Source: Glandiceps talaboti (Eukaryota; Hemichordata; Enteropneusta; Spengelidae). From it: 64,000 nucleotides of DNA. Below the pieces are notes generated by a model that searched no databases, had not been told where the DNA came from, and saw nothing but the letters and a program-made list of their open reading frames with translations. The stretch covers positions 12,087,410 through 12,151,409 of the forward strand of contig NC_135556.1 of assembly GCF_964340395.1 (NCBI RefSeq), read 5' to 3'. Position 1 is the first letter of the stretch, and each line of letters begins with the position of its first letter. Below are positions 13,172 through 24,548 of the stretch, in pieces. A program made the position numbers and the translations under genes.

Positions 13172-16100
13172 GCTGTACATCTCAGTAAGATGCATTGTAC
13201 AGGTTAATAATGTTTAGTATGATTCCAGCTTAATCTAGAGGGGGGGGGGGTATTAAGCCAAGGTATTTATAGTGAGGAATATCTTTGATTAATTGACCAT
13301 TACAGTGTTTGTAATGCCTATCCCTCTATGAAAAATACAACCTGTGTTTTACTTAAATTTACACACAAGCCTCAACAGAGTCAAAGTATGAATTATTCAG
13401 ATACAAAGTCATAAGATACCTGTGTACTACGAAATCAACAAATCTGGGATTGTTACTGTAGCATTAGTTTATTGATCTCTAAACATAAAGAGCATCATGT
13501 GACATTGGAATCTATTTAAATCAGTTGTGACTGTTTCTTGTATTAATACACATTACAGTATTCAAACGTCGACTACATGTATGTATATCTATGAGCGATT
13601 TCTGTATTCATAATTTACATTATAATTACTATCGGTTTAAATTCCATGTTACTAAGCGGCGAGATCAATAGTTCTTAATAATTCTTTTATTTTTGGGGTG
13701 GGGGTTTTGAGCCAGTTCTCATCCTACAAAAAAAAACGATTTTACTTTTAATGAATCTGTTTGTACAAAAGAAATGTCGAATTGAGAAATAGAAGAATTT
13801 TCGAAATAGTAAATGCATGGCCCCAAAATAAGTAAAGTGTCAACAAAAGAACTATTTTTCCTTACTAAATACCGGTTTTGTATTCATAGCACTACATACT
13901 ACTACATACTGATTTGAAATTGATTGTACTCCCTGAAATATGTTCAGTTTGTGGGGGGTTGGGAATCTGAGGCCTAACTAAAAAAAATTTTATCCTATAC
14001 TGAACTATTGATGTCGCTACCAAGCAATAGCGAGCCAAAGCGATTTTTGGGCAATTTCATATAGGAAACAAGAGTACATGGACAAGATGATACAGATAAT
14101 GGGGAATCTAATTAAAATGAGCTTCATAAAAGGAATACCAAGTTATCATTTCTGAATTTGCAAATTTACAAAACATTCAATTTTAGTCTGCAGGCACGAT
14201 ATTGTTTTTATCTTTTATTTGTTTTCGTTTATTTATTTGTTTGTTAGTTAGTTATATTTATCCCTGTTTGTTTTGACTTTGCATACTGTAAAATTTCATC
14301 CACATTAAGTATTAAACGTCTTACCATTTCCTACCATTTTTAGGGTTTCTCGAGGAGATTCAAAAGAAGTGGTGGACGGAACGTGGCGACTGTCCTAAAA
14401 CTGAACTTATTGGTACAAGCGACATACCAACTCAGCTTGGGTTTGATCAATTTTCGGGTATGTTTTGTGTGGTTGGTGCCGGCGCCGGTCTAGGTCTGTT
14501 GACGTCGCTCGCAGAGAATTTAGTTTTCATCAGGCATAATCAGATAAAAAAGAAGAGGAAAAAGAAGGCCCAGGTAAGGATATGTAGTAACACTGGAATA
14601 ACTTTACAAGTTCACTCTAGACTGTGCCAAATCTTTATATTGTAGGTGTCTTTACATCACTACATGCTTTTCTACGACCTGTGCTGCTTTGCTAACAATT
14701 TCCAATGGCAAAAATATAATGCTGTATTTCTATTTTAGATTGGGGAAATTGTACAAAAGAACTCCTTACTCGGGTTACGTAAACAAAATAAGAAGACAAA
14801 TGTCTATTGTGTTTAGAAGTCAAGTCATCTTCGATTTTGACCTCCCATGTATGATCTCATGGTCATTACCGTGTCATCTTTCATTAAAATACACCACGTC
14901 CTGATGACAAGGACTTGGATGATATGTGAAATGTTGTCATCAATGAAGTAAATCACTTTAATGGACGTTCTGTAATTCAAAGCATTTTGTGTTCACAGTG
15001 TGATATACAATTTAGCAGGTATAGAAGTGCCTCGTTACTCCCTTCGTCGTCCCGAGAAGAAATGTCATGAGTAAATAGACCATAACGTCATAGTGAGTCC
15101 TTGAGTCAGTAGATTTGCACGACAACATTTCACGGTCATGATCATGCCAGATGCACTATATGTAACAGCATTGTAATTATAATAGCAGAAAGTAGAAATG
15201 GGAGATTTCGTAAATGAGCTATTTTATACTAGGAAAATGAGACACTGTTGATGACTAACTGGGCTATAGTCCATATTTCAAAGGAGATAATGATTATATT
15301 TTCCAGATAATTCACATTTAATTTAGTCAATCTAGAATAAAAAAATTCCCTAAAGACATTTAGTCGTCATATTTTTGTCGTATATCACAGAAATAGTTGT
15401 ATATTATTTCTTTCCTCCAAGTCATTGCAATAGTAAATATTTCATGATACAAATGTTTTTTTGTTGATGAAATTAGTAATATGTTATATCATATGTGAAG
15501 GAATTGAAAAAAAAATATTATTTTAACCCCGCAAAAATACGTCACATGACACTGAAATGACCAAGACAATCTTCTATGCAAACTTGAAAAATATAGAAAT
15601 GGTTTTGAGTACTTCATATAATTCACTTTATTCACTACATATTTGGGTGCCAGTCAACGTAATCATCACCCCCTACCCCCACCCCCACGATATAATTACA
15701 CCTCTAGCCTTATATTATAACATTGGCAGCTGTTCTCACCTTTCACAATGTGTCGTTCAAACACTGCTATATTTCCCAAACTACACTTTGCTCATCAAAC
15801 CACTAAAATATAGATTGTAATGGGAACCGAGAAATAATTTCCCCGGCTGTCAAATCGATTCCCTGTGTTCGGTAAATGTACATTCCTTGTTTTTATTCAC
15901 GTTGCCGTCAATAGCAAAGCTAACCTCCGCATAATCTTCATTTTCGAGGTCTCTCTCTGTACAAACGAAAGTGTTAAAATCTGCACTCTGCACTGTAAAT
16001 GCTCCATGATTTCGCTAACAAGCTTTATTTTTATATTTTGAATGGCACAGTTTGAAGAAACTTAATGTTTGGAGTGCTTCATTAAATACGCAATACATGC

Positions 16101-17815
16101 ATATGAAAGCGGTGGTTCTTTTTTATTTAATAGATCGATGTACGTTTTGTCGTTTTACTTTAAACACGATGATTCAAAAATAGAGACTGATTCGCATCCT
16201 GCATTAATACAATCGCTTCGATCGAAAGCTTCATTTCCTGCAGGTACATACAATTACAGCGTATTGCATAATACATGGAGGGTTTTTTTTCGAGTTCACA
16301 CCAAACATATCTCGTAAATGGAAGATTTTGTGGAATTAAAAACGACATCAAAGCTTTCCACGACGATTGTACGGTGTACACTAAACCTGTGTTATACCGT
16401 ACTTACTCTGTATTCATGCCTTCAACTTGAAGTTCAAGAAAATGACCACATTTTACATATTAAAAATTGCGAATCGAGCTCTGTGTCGTGATGAATCATC
16501 CTGTTCAAATAAAAAAGAATGATGACATGCGCAAAAATATAAAAATTAATATCACCCTCATCATTCTCATCCTCTCTTAATACACATCAGAAAAGCGATA
16601 CGATATTAACTATATAAAACTAACACTGCAACGCAGCTTGTAGACTTAATTGGTCGTTGATGGCGCTATACTAATTTTGCTCACACTAATGACATTGCGC
16701 CACATGTGCATCAGCAATACGTGTAGAATTTACAAGATGTACGTATAACGTATGTAGTATTAGACTAGTGAGTAGTAAGCCAGACAGAGTTAATCATGTG
16801 TGATCTTTTCATATAGTTTATGTGCCATACGGAGTAAAATTCTATCAAATATTTCATTTTTTGTATATGTGTTGTTTTAAACTTCTACATGTACAATATG
16901 ATTTCGTCAAACTGACACAAATTTGATTAACGTCGATCAAATTTATAATTTTGCCTTTTGTGACAAGTGTGTCAAAATATTTTACCACGATCTTATTTTC
17001 TTTAAGGACGGGGTTGTGACACTCATGATAACTGTATCACAACACTGAGACAGAAAAAAAAGACATTTCATATTGAATATTATTCCAGAAAAGTCCTGCA
17101 CAACGACGCATGAGTTCAAAACTAACTCGACTTCTGGCCATCAACACAATTAGTGTATGCAAATGAAGATCAAGACATGCAAGGTTAACTCATTCTGGTG
17201 AAATTGATAGTCAATTTAGAACTACGATTTCGTGTAAACTCCTGAAATAGATTCTTTATATTCTCGTGGAGTGTACGCCAGATCCATGATTTTACCGCTA
17301 CCCTCCCCATAATGTCCCCTGTGACCTTTGACCTATTTAGCGTCAGACATGTGTGACCTTTAACCCCTTTATTAACTGACAACATTAACAGAAATAAAAT
17401 TAAAAACATTTGAAGAAAAAAATCTAAAGATGATTTCATTTTTGACCACGATTTTGGAATACATTTCTTGTGGAGGATTATTTGGTCATTTCATCTAAAA
17501 TAAAATTGAGATGTGCAAAACAATTATTTGGAAAACACCAAAATGTTGTAATGATATGATTGTTCGGTTTGACTTGTCTGTTACTGAAGAGGTTAAGATC
17601 TGCAAACAGCACCAGCATGAATATTTACCACCTTATAATTCATTATGTGTTTTATATTAACCACACTTGCCATAGGTTGTACACATCTCTGTTCATGTTC
17701 TTTCTTTATTTTGCAGAAAAGAGATGGGTTCCCATATAATGGAGTGCGCTATGGAGCGAGACTCGCTGATTTCCAAGCTGTGGAACCCAATGACGACATG
17801 GTCTCGACGGTGTGA
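3725..17815 (+). CDS. Ionotropic glutamate receptor subunit (AMPA/kainate/Delta/Phi group), 5' end missing
   Basis: Eleven exons join as 3725-3883, 5642-5899, 6285-6475, 7231-7284, 7672-7977, 8877-8981, 9878-9982, 10734-10943, 11321-12161, 14344-14573 and 17717-17815. All have GT-AG borders and agreeing phases, giving 851 residues and a stop. Domain order (visible numbering): amino-terminal domain 1 to about 370; S1 about 390-500, with EGYCIDM and APLTISSEREG; M1; pore loop with MQQG; M3 SYTANMAAFLT; S2; M4; short basic tail. Family members are ligand-gated cation channels assembled as tetramers in neuronal plasma membrane. The WWLF and AFLWDS signatures resemble Delta receptors, while QQGVDYSPKS resembles AMPA receptors. 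I infer a Delta- or Phi-like member; exact class needs a tree. Only the signal peptide and first residues are missing compared with the usual ~900 residues. Confidence 0.93.
5642..5899 (+). CDS. Receptor exon: amino-terminal domain lobe 1
   Basis: Phase 1 in and phase 1 out (acceptor cttcag, donor gtaagt). It encodes residues 54-138, including CDLVSDNVAAIIVSDSC and LLEYYDWSDFVIIYDD. The latter matches the conserved 'Y-W--F-IIYD' strand of kainate/Delta receptors (YNWKTVTVVYED type). It is followed by a 385-bp intron. Confidence 0.92.
6285..6475 (+). CDS. Receptor exon: amino-terminal domain, source of an intronic tandem array
   Basis: Phase 1 in, phase 0 out (acceptor tctag, donor gtaagt). 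It encodes residues 140-202, ending SSGIRQIIAHCHHTVIRS. The last 75 bp are homologous to a tandem array in the following intron (6484-6760). Confidence 0.9.
6484..6760 (+). repeat. Intronic tandem array derived from the preceding exon
   Basis: Four diverged units (about 6484-6554, 6555-6625, 6626-6682 and 6683-6760) resemble exon bases 6401-6475. The best one, 6555-6625, retains the words caggtc, gacaaattattgcccactgc and cacac, and in frame would read ARSSEIRQIIAHC. The exon is the functional, family-conserved copy, so the array most simply arose by partial exon duplication. No good acceptor is visible in front of the units, so they are probably not used as exons. Confidence 0.75.
6993..7060. 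repeat. (CAGA)n then (GGAT)n microsatellite
   Basis: A tetranucleotide CAGA run of about 48 bp passes directly into GGAT units, within a receptor intron. Confidence 0.95.
7231..7284 (+). CDS. Receptor micro-exon, 18 codons
   Basis: A phase 0/0 exon of only 54 bp encoding AMQLAMVNIRYSWVFTDL. It corresponds to the 'ILKQ--MGM-TEYY-F-FTTLD' segment of kainate receptors, where a short exon of this type is usual. The acceptor is acttacag and the donor gtgagt. Confidence 0.9.
7672..7977 (+). CDS. Receptor exon: amino-terminal domain lobe 2
   Basis: Phase 0/0, residues 221-322. It starts QASFANIEEFQYSQVNLT and contains LVYDAIHALAYALDNM, which matches the 'AL-YDAV---A-A' helix of the family. The acceptor is tctccag and the donor gtgagt. 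Confidence 0.93.
8877..8981 (+). CDS. Receptor exon: FEGLTG segment
   Basis: Phase 0/0, 35 codons (residues 323-357), beginning VQFEGLTGVVNFTTNATRDD. It matches the kainate/Delta 'FEGLTG-I-FN-TNG-R-DF-L-I' block near the end of the amino-terminal domain. NFT and NAT are potential N-glycosylation sites. Confidence 0.93.
9431..9649. mobile_element. TTAA-flanked MITE, copy 1 of 3
   Basis: The element is flanked by TTAA at 9427-9430 and 9650-9653. Its left end, aatgaccatatggatgagga, is the inverse of the right end (atccttatggccact). The interior has a direct doubling of 'aaacttaagcatcaa' (about 9492-9522). It is the same family as 22746-22962 and 24209-24548, non-autonomous with no ORF. TTAA targets are typical of piggyBac-type elements; assignment to that superfamily is inferred. 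Confidence 0.8.
9878..9982 (+). CDS. Receptor exon: linker into ligand-binding domain
   Basis: Phase 0/0, 35 codons (residues 358-392), beginning MGVWTKQTDPLRLV and ending with the strand PLRVTTII that precedes 'LEEPFVM' in the family. The acceptor is cttccag and the donor gtaagt. Confidence 0.92.
10734..10943 (+). CDS. Receptor exon: ligand-binding S1, first part
   Basis: Phase 0/0, residues 393-462. EEPFIMEKANASGKG is followed by DRFEGYCIDMLKALAKMM, PDGKFGSKDENGEWNGLVREL. These match the kainate S1 'GNDRFEGYCIDLL' and 'DGKYGA-D-KG-WNGMVKEL'. The Tyr of EGYC contacts the ligand in the family. The donor is followed 15 bp later by a long (GAT)n/(GGT)n tract. Confidence 0.95.
10959..11088. repeat. 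(GAT)n-(GGT)n trinucleotide tract beside a splice donor
   Basis: About 80 bp of GAT units with single GGT interruptions is followed by about 45 bp of GGT. It starts 15 bp after the donor of the S1 exon. Confidence 0.95.
11159..11211. repeat. (TATG)n microsatellite
   Basis: About 53 bp of TATG tetramers in the same short intron, 110 bp before the acceptor of the largest receptor exon. Confidence 0.95.
11321..12161 (+). CDS. Receptor exon: S1 end, M1, pore loop, M3 and most of S2
   Basis: Phase 0 in, phase 1 out, 841 bp (residues 463-742). KADVAMAPLTISSEREGAID supplies the Thr and Arg that bind the ligand alpha-groups. M1 is NIVWVSVLITYLAISFVLFM. The pore loop is WWCFGSFMQQGVD, with Gln at the Q/R site (codon CAA at 11657-11659) and Asp at +4. 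M3 is VTSYTANMAAFLTI, with Met for the usual Leu of SYTANL. In S2, the usual Ser-Thr ligand contact is Gln-Pro (NSQPLSFF), and the usual Glu is Asp (AFLWDST), as in Delta and GluN1. Confidence 0.96.
12278..12308 (+). other. Intronic copy of the M3 gating-motif segment
   Basis: 31 bp matching exon bases 11739-11770 at about 28 of 32 positions. Both contain tgacgtcata and aacatggcg, and in frame it would read TSYTPNMAP against TSYTANMAA in the exon. It lies 117 bp after the exon donor, is flanked by unrelated sequence and has no splice signals of its own. A small duplication is likely; chance sharing of TGACGTCA and ATGGCG words is possible. Confidence 0.5.
12866..13168. repeat. Two (TATG)n microsatellites
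   Basis: TATG/GTAT runs at about 12876-12933 and 13096-13168 lie inside the receptor intron, separated by about 160 bp of unique sequence. Frames such as YVCMYVCM across them are artefacts. Confidence 0.95.
14344..14573 (+). CDS. Receptor exon: S2 end and M4
   Basis: Phase 1 in, phase 0 out (residues 743-819). FLEEIQKKWWTERGDCPK holds the conserved KWW and the second Cys of the S2 disulphide; the first is in LPCDLM of the previous exon. M4 is about GMFCVVGAGAGLGLLTSL, then a strongly basic stretch KKKRKKKAQ that could act as a trafficking or stop-transfer signal. Confidence 0.94.
17717..17815 (+). CDS. Receptor last exon: C-terminal tail with PDZ-type end
   Basis: The acceptor is attttgcag, phase 0. 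32 codons and TGA at 17813-17815, beginning KRDGFPYNGVRYGARL. The protein ends D-D-M-V-S-T-V, a class I PDZ ligand (S/T-x-V), comparable in type to the G-T-S-I end of vertebrate Delta receptors. The tail is short compared with vertebrate family members. It lies 3.1 kb after the M4 exon, so alternative tails are possible. Confidence 0.85.
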   Translation, partial: KRDGFPYNGVRYGARLADFQAVEPNDDMVSTV

Positions 17816-17862
17816 CAACGAGATATTTTGTAACGAGACTCGACGAGATCTGTACCAGGGTC

Positions 17863-17868
17863 AATAAA
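17863..17868 (+). terminator. Poly(A) signal of the receptor gene
   Basis: AATAAA occurs 47 bp after the stop codon. This is close, but it is the only canonical hexamer immediately downstream. A longer 3' UTR using a later signal cannot be excluded. Confidence 0.5.
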
Positions 17869-20800
17869 AAAAAGCAATAGGAACGTGATGATGACATCAT
17901 CAATAACGATGACTTCATCGAGATCCAAGACTGAGACGAACTCAAAATATTATAATGTAACGTACAAAATTAAGCAAATGACTTATTTGAAGAACACAAT
18001 AATCAACAGGCATACTATAATTTTGCATTCCAACTTGTGCGGGGGTGTGTGTGGACTCACTGCAACAATGCGATTACCGGTGAAAGACAAAATGTTGCGG
18101 AAAAGTGAAAAAATATTGCCAAAAAGTTATGAACTCTTATTTTGATACCAGCACTTGATACTTTGTAAGTGGTGGGCTTCCGAGTACAATTATACGACTT
18201 TCGTCGACATTGTTTTAGTAGAGAGAGAAAATAGAACTTTTCCTTTGCTGCTGAATAGATGTAAAGAACCTTTGCCTATTTGAAATGAGTCGCCGTGTGA
18301 AAAAAAAGGACAGAGCCCTCTGACAAAGTCAGAACAAATTATTCACTTTTCATACTTAAATTGACAATTGAACATAAGTTTTTTCTGCTCTACCGCAGCT
18401 GACAAACTTTAAGTTTGTATTTTTTAACTGTAAATCATGGCTCGAGATGAGGTGAGCTAAATTATTACAGTGGAGCTCCAAGCTGACGATCTTTAGTGGG
18501 AAATAGCTCAAGTTTAACGAGTCAAAGTTCAAATGTTATTATTATGTTGCATGCTTCTTCTCAAATACATGTATCTAGATTTTTTACCATAACTCTGCCT
18601 TCTGACAGAATTGTAATATACTTAACATGATACACGAGATTTGATTGGTTCAAAACAATAATAAGCTTATATTTTGTGACATATCCCCTCTTGCTGGCCT
18701 TGTAATATGGGTTAATGTGCCAACCTCTATAATATTCCGTCGTATTAAATTTACTCTTTTTAAAGAGAATTGTTTTAACGCTTTCATGTTATGTTTAGTT
18801 TGAACAGTATGGCTGTGTCGTCCACTCTGAAATATTTTAGTCTAGTTACTTCAGCTTTGTAAGAAGCACGTGTACGTCCTTGCTCACGTGCAGTCATTAT
18901 TTTCGCGCCATATATGCAAATTTCACGTTACGTTCCGGGTATATTATCTATCATCAAAACCCCTCATGAGTCTTAGTAATCCCCATAATGAAAAATTGAA
19001 GGCATAAGTACTCTTTTCAAATGTTCAAATGTACCCTACAATCACCTTATATGCCAGTCAGGACTGGATATTTACTAATTTTACAATCAAAAAATCACGT
19101 GACACAAGAATGTACTGTCTCCGTCTACAAGCACAATTTTCATCACGTGATTTGATATAAATTGATACTCACGTCTTGACCTAACTTTGTCTTTGATACT
19201 AGTATTCGACTGAGCAATCGAGTAAATTTGTAACAACACTGTGTTATCCCTGTGTAGTAATGTAGTATTGGTATTAAAATAAAGCTAATAACGTATTGCT
19301 GAGGCAGTGATACGTTGTTTAGGGGGGCATACAACTACTCAGCTTCCATTCAAGTGAGACTAACCATCGGGCGTTTTCATTTTGCAACCTTACTTTCAGA
19401 AATTCTCTCTGTGCTCCCAATGAGTTTGCAACCACAGTGATAAAATATAAGATGAATGTCCCTCCTGATCCAGTGATGTATCCGGAATATAAGACATTTT
19501 GTCCATAGCTAATATTTTACTGTGTATTTTTAATGCATTTTACCCACTGCGGCTACCCTAACTTCAGGACTTTTATGCTGCAGGGCAGCAAATAACCCTC
19601 GTCGCCATTTCCCCCGTTTCCTACCATCCCTGCCTTCGTATCTGGTACATTGGTATGTTCATAACAAATCGTTTCATTAGGGTTTCTCTTTTTTAAAATG
19701 CAGGCCACGGAAAGTGACAACACAACACTTTCCAGTCGGTTATACCACTGTTCAAAGTTGACTTCAATGAAAATCAATTCGTAAAGGAAGTATATCATAC
19801 ATGCGCCATTTGCCCAAATATACAGATACACACTGGTAATACCATGTCAAACAGTTTGATTATATGAAATGGCCGATGAATCATTTATCGCGGTATCAAC
19901 CACGGCTTAGAAATGTTGATTGCCAACTGCACAGGAAAAGGAAACTAAATATTTGTGTAGGACTTTTCTGAACATTAAGAGTATAACTTTAAATGACTTT
20001 TTTATATTCCTGCAAACGCAGCCCTCCCTTTTCAAATCAACTAAATATATGTCATAGTATCGAGAGTTTCAAAACCCTTGAGTCGCACATAGGCGACATC
20101 ACCCGATGGTTGCTTGAACTTGGACTACTTGAACCAAATACACGTGTACTTTAATGTAGTGCGCCACCAAAGTTGTAAAGGATAGATAGATTTGTTTTTT
20201 ATGTTATGACGCGCATTACACTCCAGTATTGCGGCATGCGTAACAATTTTTAGAGTTCTGCTGTGTATAAAACATTTTAAAAGATCGAAATGTAATTTAA
20301 AGAAAATAATTTGATCCATTCAAACAAAAAAAATAAGAGATGGTAATTTTTAAGTGTCATACATGCTTTTGTAACTTAAGTTACTCAGTTTCATCTGCTG
20401 CTTCGGAGATTGGTCATTTTCAGTTTTACGAATATCTCATATAGAAACAGCAAAATGTACATTTTCTGGAAATGGTGTGTATCGCTCTAGTTTTAATAAA
20501 AATGAGCTAAACTAGATTTGATATATGAGAGACTATACTGGTTAAGTCGACTGGGAAATATAGTTCCGTAGCCGGCCAGGGATGACTAATTTAATCGAGT
20601 CGCGTTTACAAAAAAAAAAGTGTTGTCTTTTTAATTTTTTTTGCATGATATTTTTATATCGACAGAGGCTAATGATAAGTATATGTTAAGTTACCAAGAC
20701 ATTGAATGTCTGTTGAATCTGTAAGTATTAACAGCGGTTAGTTATTTATCGTAACCTTGTATTCTATATGTAACCTTTATAAACTTGAAAAGTATAAGAA

Positions 20801-21171
20801 AATTACGGGGCTGGAAGAACTCGTTCTGTTCAGATTTCTTTCTTTTTATTTGAAGACCAAAAATAAAAGAATCTCGTTTTAGTAGTTCTGGTGAATGTGT
20901 CGTATTTTTGTGGTTTGTAAAAAAAAAGTGTTAGTGGAATACTACTGAGTGTTTGCTTTCATATCGATTTTTTTTAGTGGAGAACTGTGATACATGGTAA
21001 ACAGTCTATTTCCGAGTCGCTGAAGAATTTTGAAGAATTAATAATATACGCAAGACTATGAGTAAGCATGGCGGTCGGAGGTGTGAGCTTAATATTCAAC
21101 TGATGAAGTTCATACATTAATAAGCTACCACCTATATAGACTGAACTTAAGTTCAGTAGTGTAGTGTCTTT
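17869..21171. other. Intergenic, no gene recognised
   Basis: AT-rich unique-looking sequence. No frame longer than about 90 codons, no protein-family similarity and no strong tandem repeat seen. Confidence 0.6.
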
Positions 21172-21330
21172 GTGTTTGTTTGTTTGTTTGTTTGTTTGTT
21201 TGTTTGTTTGTTTGTTTGTTTGTTTGTCTGTGTTTGTGTGTCTGTGTCTGTGTCTGTGTCTGTGCATGTCTGCGTGTGTGTCTGTATGTATGTGTATGTG
21301 TGCTTGTGTGTGTGTGCCTGTGCGTGTGTG
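21172..21330. repeat. (TTTG)n plus (TGTGTC)n-like tract
   Basis: About 55 bp of TTTG tetramers is followed by about 100 bp of degenerate TGTGTC/TGTGTG repeats. Long frames on both strands here are low-complexity artefacts. Confidence 0.95.
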
Positions 21331-22080
21331 ATGACTTACATAAAAAATAATACAGAGAGAGTGGGGAGAGAAAGGAGATAAGAGACCTGGGGGTATGCGG
21401 ATGGATTTTAGACAGGGATGTACCACCCAAATTCTAAAAATCTACCCTTGGAGGGGGGGGGGGGCTGTTTTTTCGGGCCCATGACTAAGTTAAACATAAA
21501 CAGTGTAGACCCATGGATAATGATTATTTGGTCGTTGGGGGCGCTACAATTCAGTGCGTAGGCATTTTTATTCGAGGATCATTGTAGACATTTCATGAGT
21601 ATTGAATAGGTACACGTCTTTATCGACCACCTTTCTTGGGGAAATGTCAGACACAAAGGTGTATTTTCATGATTTTTCGATGTGATTACTCCCTCCCCGG
21701 GAGGAGAGAGAGTGTCAGTACAACCGGCGGGATCAAACTTTAATTACGGCGAATTAAATATTAGGTATACATGGGTATCGGGTAGAAAAATACAAGATAT
21801 GTTCTTCAACAAATATAACAGCAGTAAATCCTAGATAAATGAACTCGTGAGGGGGAAAATTAGAGAACAGATGCTTTGACAGGATAACCACGATTTCTTG
21901 CAAAATTCCTCTTGACCCGAGATAGATAAAAAGAGAATGGGGACGACTAATAGCTGAAGTGGAAAACCTATCATAACTCTTCAGTTCCCCAAGTAGATCC
22001 TTGTGAAGAATCTACAGTTATATACTGTTATACAACAAAGATAGCTAAGTGTCAAATGCTTGATATATATGTTTGCCAAT

Positions 22081-22194
22081 ATATCCGTCTGTCTGCTTAT
22101 CTGTTTGTTGTTTGTCTGTCCGCCCGCCCGCCCGCTCGTCCGTCCGCCCACCCTTCTGTCTGTCTCTGTCTTCCTGCCTGTCTCTCTGTATGTA

Positions 22195-22227
<33 letters not shown>

Positions 22228-22308
22228 GCCTGTCTGTCTGTCTGTCTGTCTGTGTCTGTTTGGTTGACTGTCTGTCTATCTGTTTGTATGTCCACCCGTC
22301 CATCTGAT

Positions 22309-22367
<59 letters not shown>

Positions 22368-22383
22368 TTGTCTGTCTGTCTGT
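22081..22383. repeat. (TGTC)n compound microsatellite
   Basis: About 300 bp of TGTC-based tetramers, with CGCC/CGTC variants near 22121-22150 and two clean (TGTC)n blocks at about 22197-22250 and 22315-22380. Confidence 0.95.
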
Positions 22384-22745
22384 TTTCCTTACAGTATTTC
22401 ACAATACCTTCCCACCAATATATTGATGTTAACGATGATTAACAACATACATCATTCTTGTTGCTGAACGTTATATATATATTTGACAATAATATTTATA
22501 ATATTTGAATATATATAATTTAGATAAAGACGTCTAACCTCACTGGGTAGAACAGTGCTCAATGCAATACTTGTTGCAGAGCATTATAGCTCAATTTGAA
22601 ATCCAGTATTTACACTTTCATATTATAATAGTGTACTTGTTACCAAATGTCGAAAACATACAATTGGAGGCAGGTGACTGGGAATGAACCGTTGTCACAT
22701 TGGTCACATTTTGTCGTCTGGCTCAACAACTATCATTTCACTTAA

Positions 22746-22962
22746 AGTGGCCATATGGATGAGGATTGGATATTTATTTTGGATTTATAACTTATAAAAC
22801 AATTTTATCATGGCTTCCTACTTGACAAATCAATGACTGTGAAACAACATTGACTAAGTTGAGTTTGTAACGTAATATATTGCAAAAAGCCAAAAAATGT
22901 TTGGAACATTGATTTTTCAAGTAGGGAGCCATGATACAATTGTTTTATACCATATGGCCACT
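22746..22962. mobile_element. TTAA-flanked MITE, copy 2 of 3 (best preserved)
   Basis: 217 bp between TTAA at 22742-22745 and TTAA at 22963-22966. The ends are agtggccatatgg and its inverse ccatatggccact, a perfect 13-bp match, and imperfect inversion continues inward (acaattttatcatggcttcc opposite ggagccatgatacaattgt). It has no ORF. Confidence 0.88.
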
Positions 22963-23456
22963 TTAACACAATTTCTCCTCATCTTAGCAAAACTCTTAGC
23001 AAAATTGCAACATTTTCTTTGTGTGAGCTACTGATATCGTAGCAGACCGTTGCCAAATCATGTTGATACATTGTGATAATCCCCGGTACCTATACATTTT
23101 GTACAGTAGTGTGCACGTGAGTATAACAACGTAGACTTTTCCAGGATTCTAAATGGATTAAAATGTAGCATTTTTTCTTGTCATGTCAAACGACAAGATA
23201 TAGCAATTTTAATAATATTTTTGTTGAACCAGACTATAAAACGGCCATGTTGGTAAAATATTTGTTGAAGAAAACAAAAAAATGTAGCAAAGTTTAAATA
23301 AGAATTTAGCCACGCCAGATTTGTTTCAACTCAAATGGCTCCCATATATTGTGAGTGTAACGTAGAACCAGTCATGTAGCATTTTTGTAAAATATTTTAC
23401 TCATAAATATAACACGTTTTGTAGTGTATTCTTAATAGGTGTGACAACAATAAAAA

Positions 23457-23657
23457 CACACACACACACACACACATACATACATACATACATACATACA
23501 TACATACATACATACATACATACATACATACATACATACATACATACATACATACATACATAAGTACATACACACACACACAGACACACACACACACACA
23601 TACATACATACATACATACATACATACATACATACATACATACATACATACATACAT

Positions 23658-23709
<52 letters not shown>
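23457..23709. repeat. (CA)n/(CATA)n compound microsatellite
   Basis: About 250 bp alternating CA dinucleotide blocks with two long CATA blocks (about 23475-23570 and 23600-23672). The flanking region just before (about 23208-23245) contains a relative of the 43-bp repeat at 38960-39243. Confidence 0.95.
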
Positions 23710-23711
<2 letters not shown>

Positions 23712-24208
23712 AGACACATCTAATGTCAGTATATGGCTTCTATACGATTAAGATCGAGTTTTACTTTTTTCTCAGATCTTTTAACAAGCATCTTATTATA
23801 TTCTTAAATAAATCAAACAACAAATGATTGAATTAGAAAAATAAAACACACAACTATGCACAAAAATAGAAGTCATTACATGGGGTCTACACTATTAAGA
23901 TCAAGCATCGATTTCTACTTTTTTTCTCGAATCTTCTGATCAGCACGACAACAGGATACGATAATCAGGACGACTCTGGATGTCAATGCTTCTTTATAAT
24001 CATCACGTCCTGTCTCATCTCCTCAAGGACGATAAATCGTTCGCCATCTTTCATACCTTGAAACGATGGTCAAATCATAACAAGGCCACGATAAAATGAA
24101 CAATGTTGGCTATATATACATTTGGTGTGGTGAGATCCCAAGTGTGTGGAACATATTAAATGTCAACCCTGTTGTTAGTTCCTGTGAGTCTCCAAAAATT
24201 CAGATTAA

Positions 24209-24548
24209 AGTGGCCATATATACATAAGGATTGGGTATTTATTTTGGATATTAAATTTTTATAAAACAATTTTATCATGGCTTCCTACTTGCAAAGTTTT
24301 TGTTTGTAACTCAATACATTGCAAATGGTTAATAAATGTGTACAATGTTTGTTATTGTACGTACAATAATTTGTTTATACATATTTTTTTTTTTTGGGGG
24401 GGGGGGCTTTTTTCAATATATTACGCTACAAACACGGACTTAGACAATGTTGTTGCACACTGATTTGTCAAATAGGAAGCCATGATAAAAATATCTTATA
24501 AATTATAAATCCAAAAGAAATACCCAATCCTCATTCATTTGTACACCT
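24209..24548. mobile_element. TTAA-associated MITE, copy 3 of 3 (degraded)
   Basis: Left TTAA at 24205-24208 is followed by agtggccatat and ggattgggtatttattttgga. The right side shows the inverse (tacccaatcctcatt) but its outermost bases have decayed (tttgtacacct). It is longer than copy 2 because of internal sequence including a T/G homopolymer at about 24385-24408. Confidence 0.75.
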
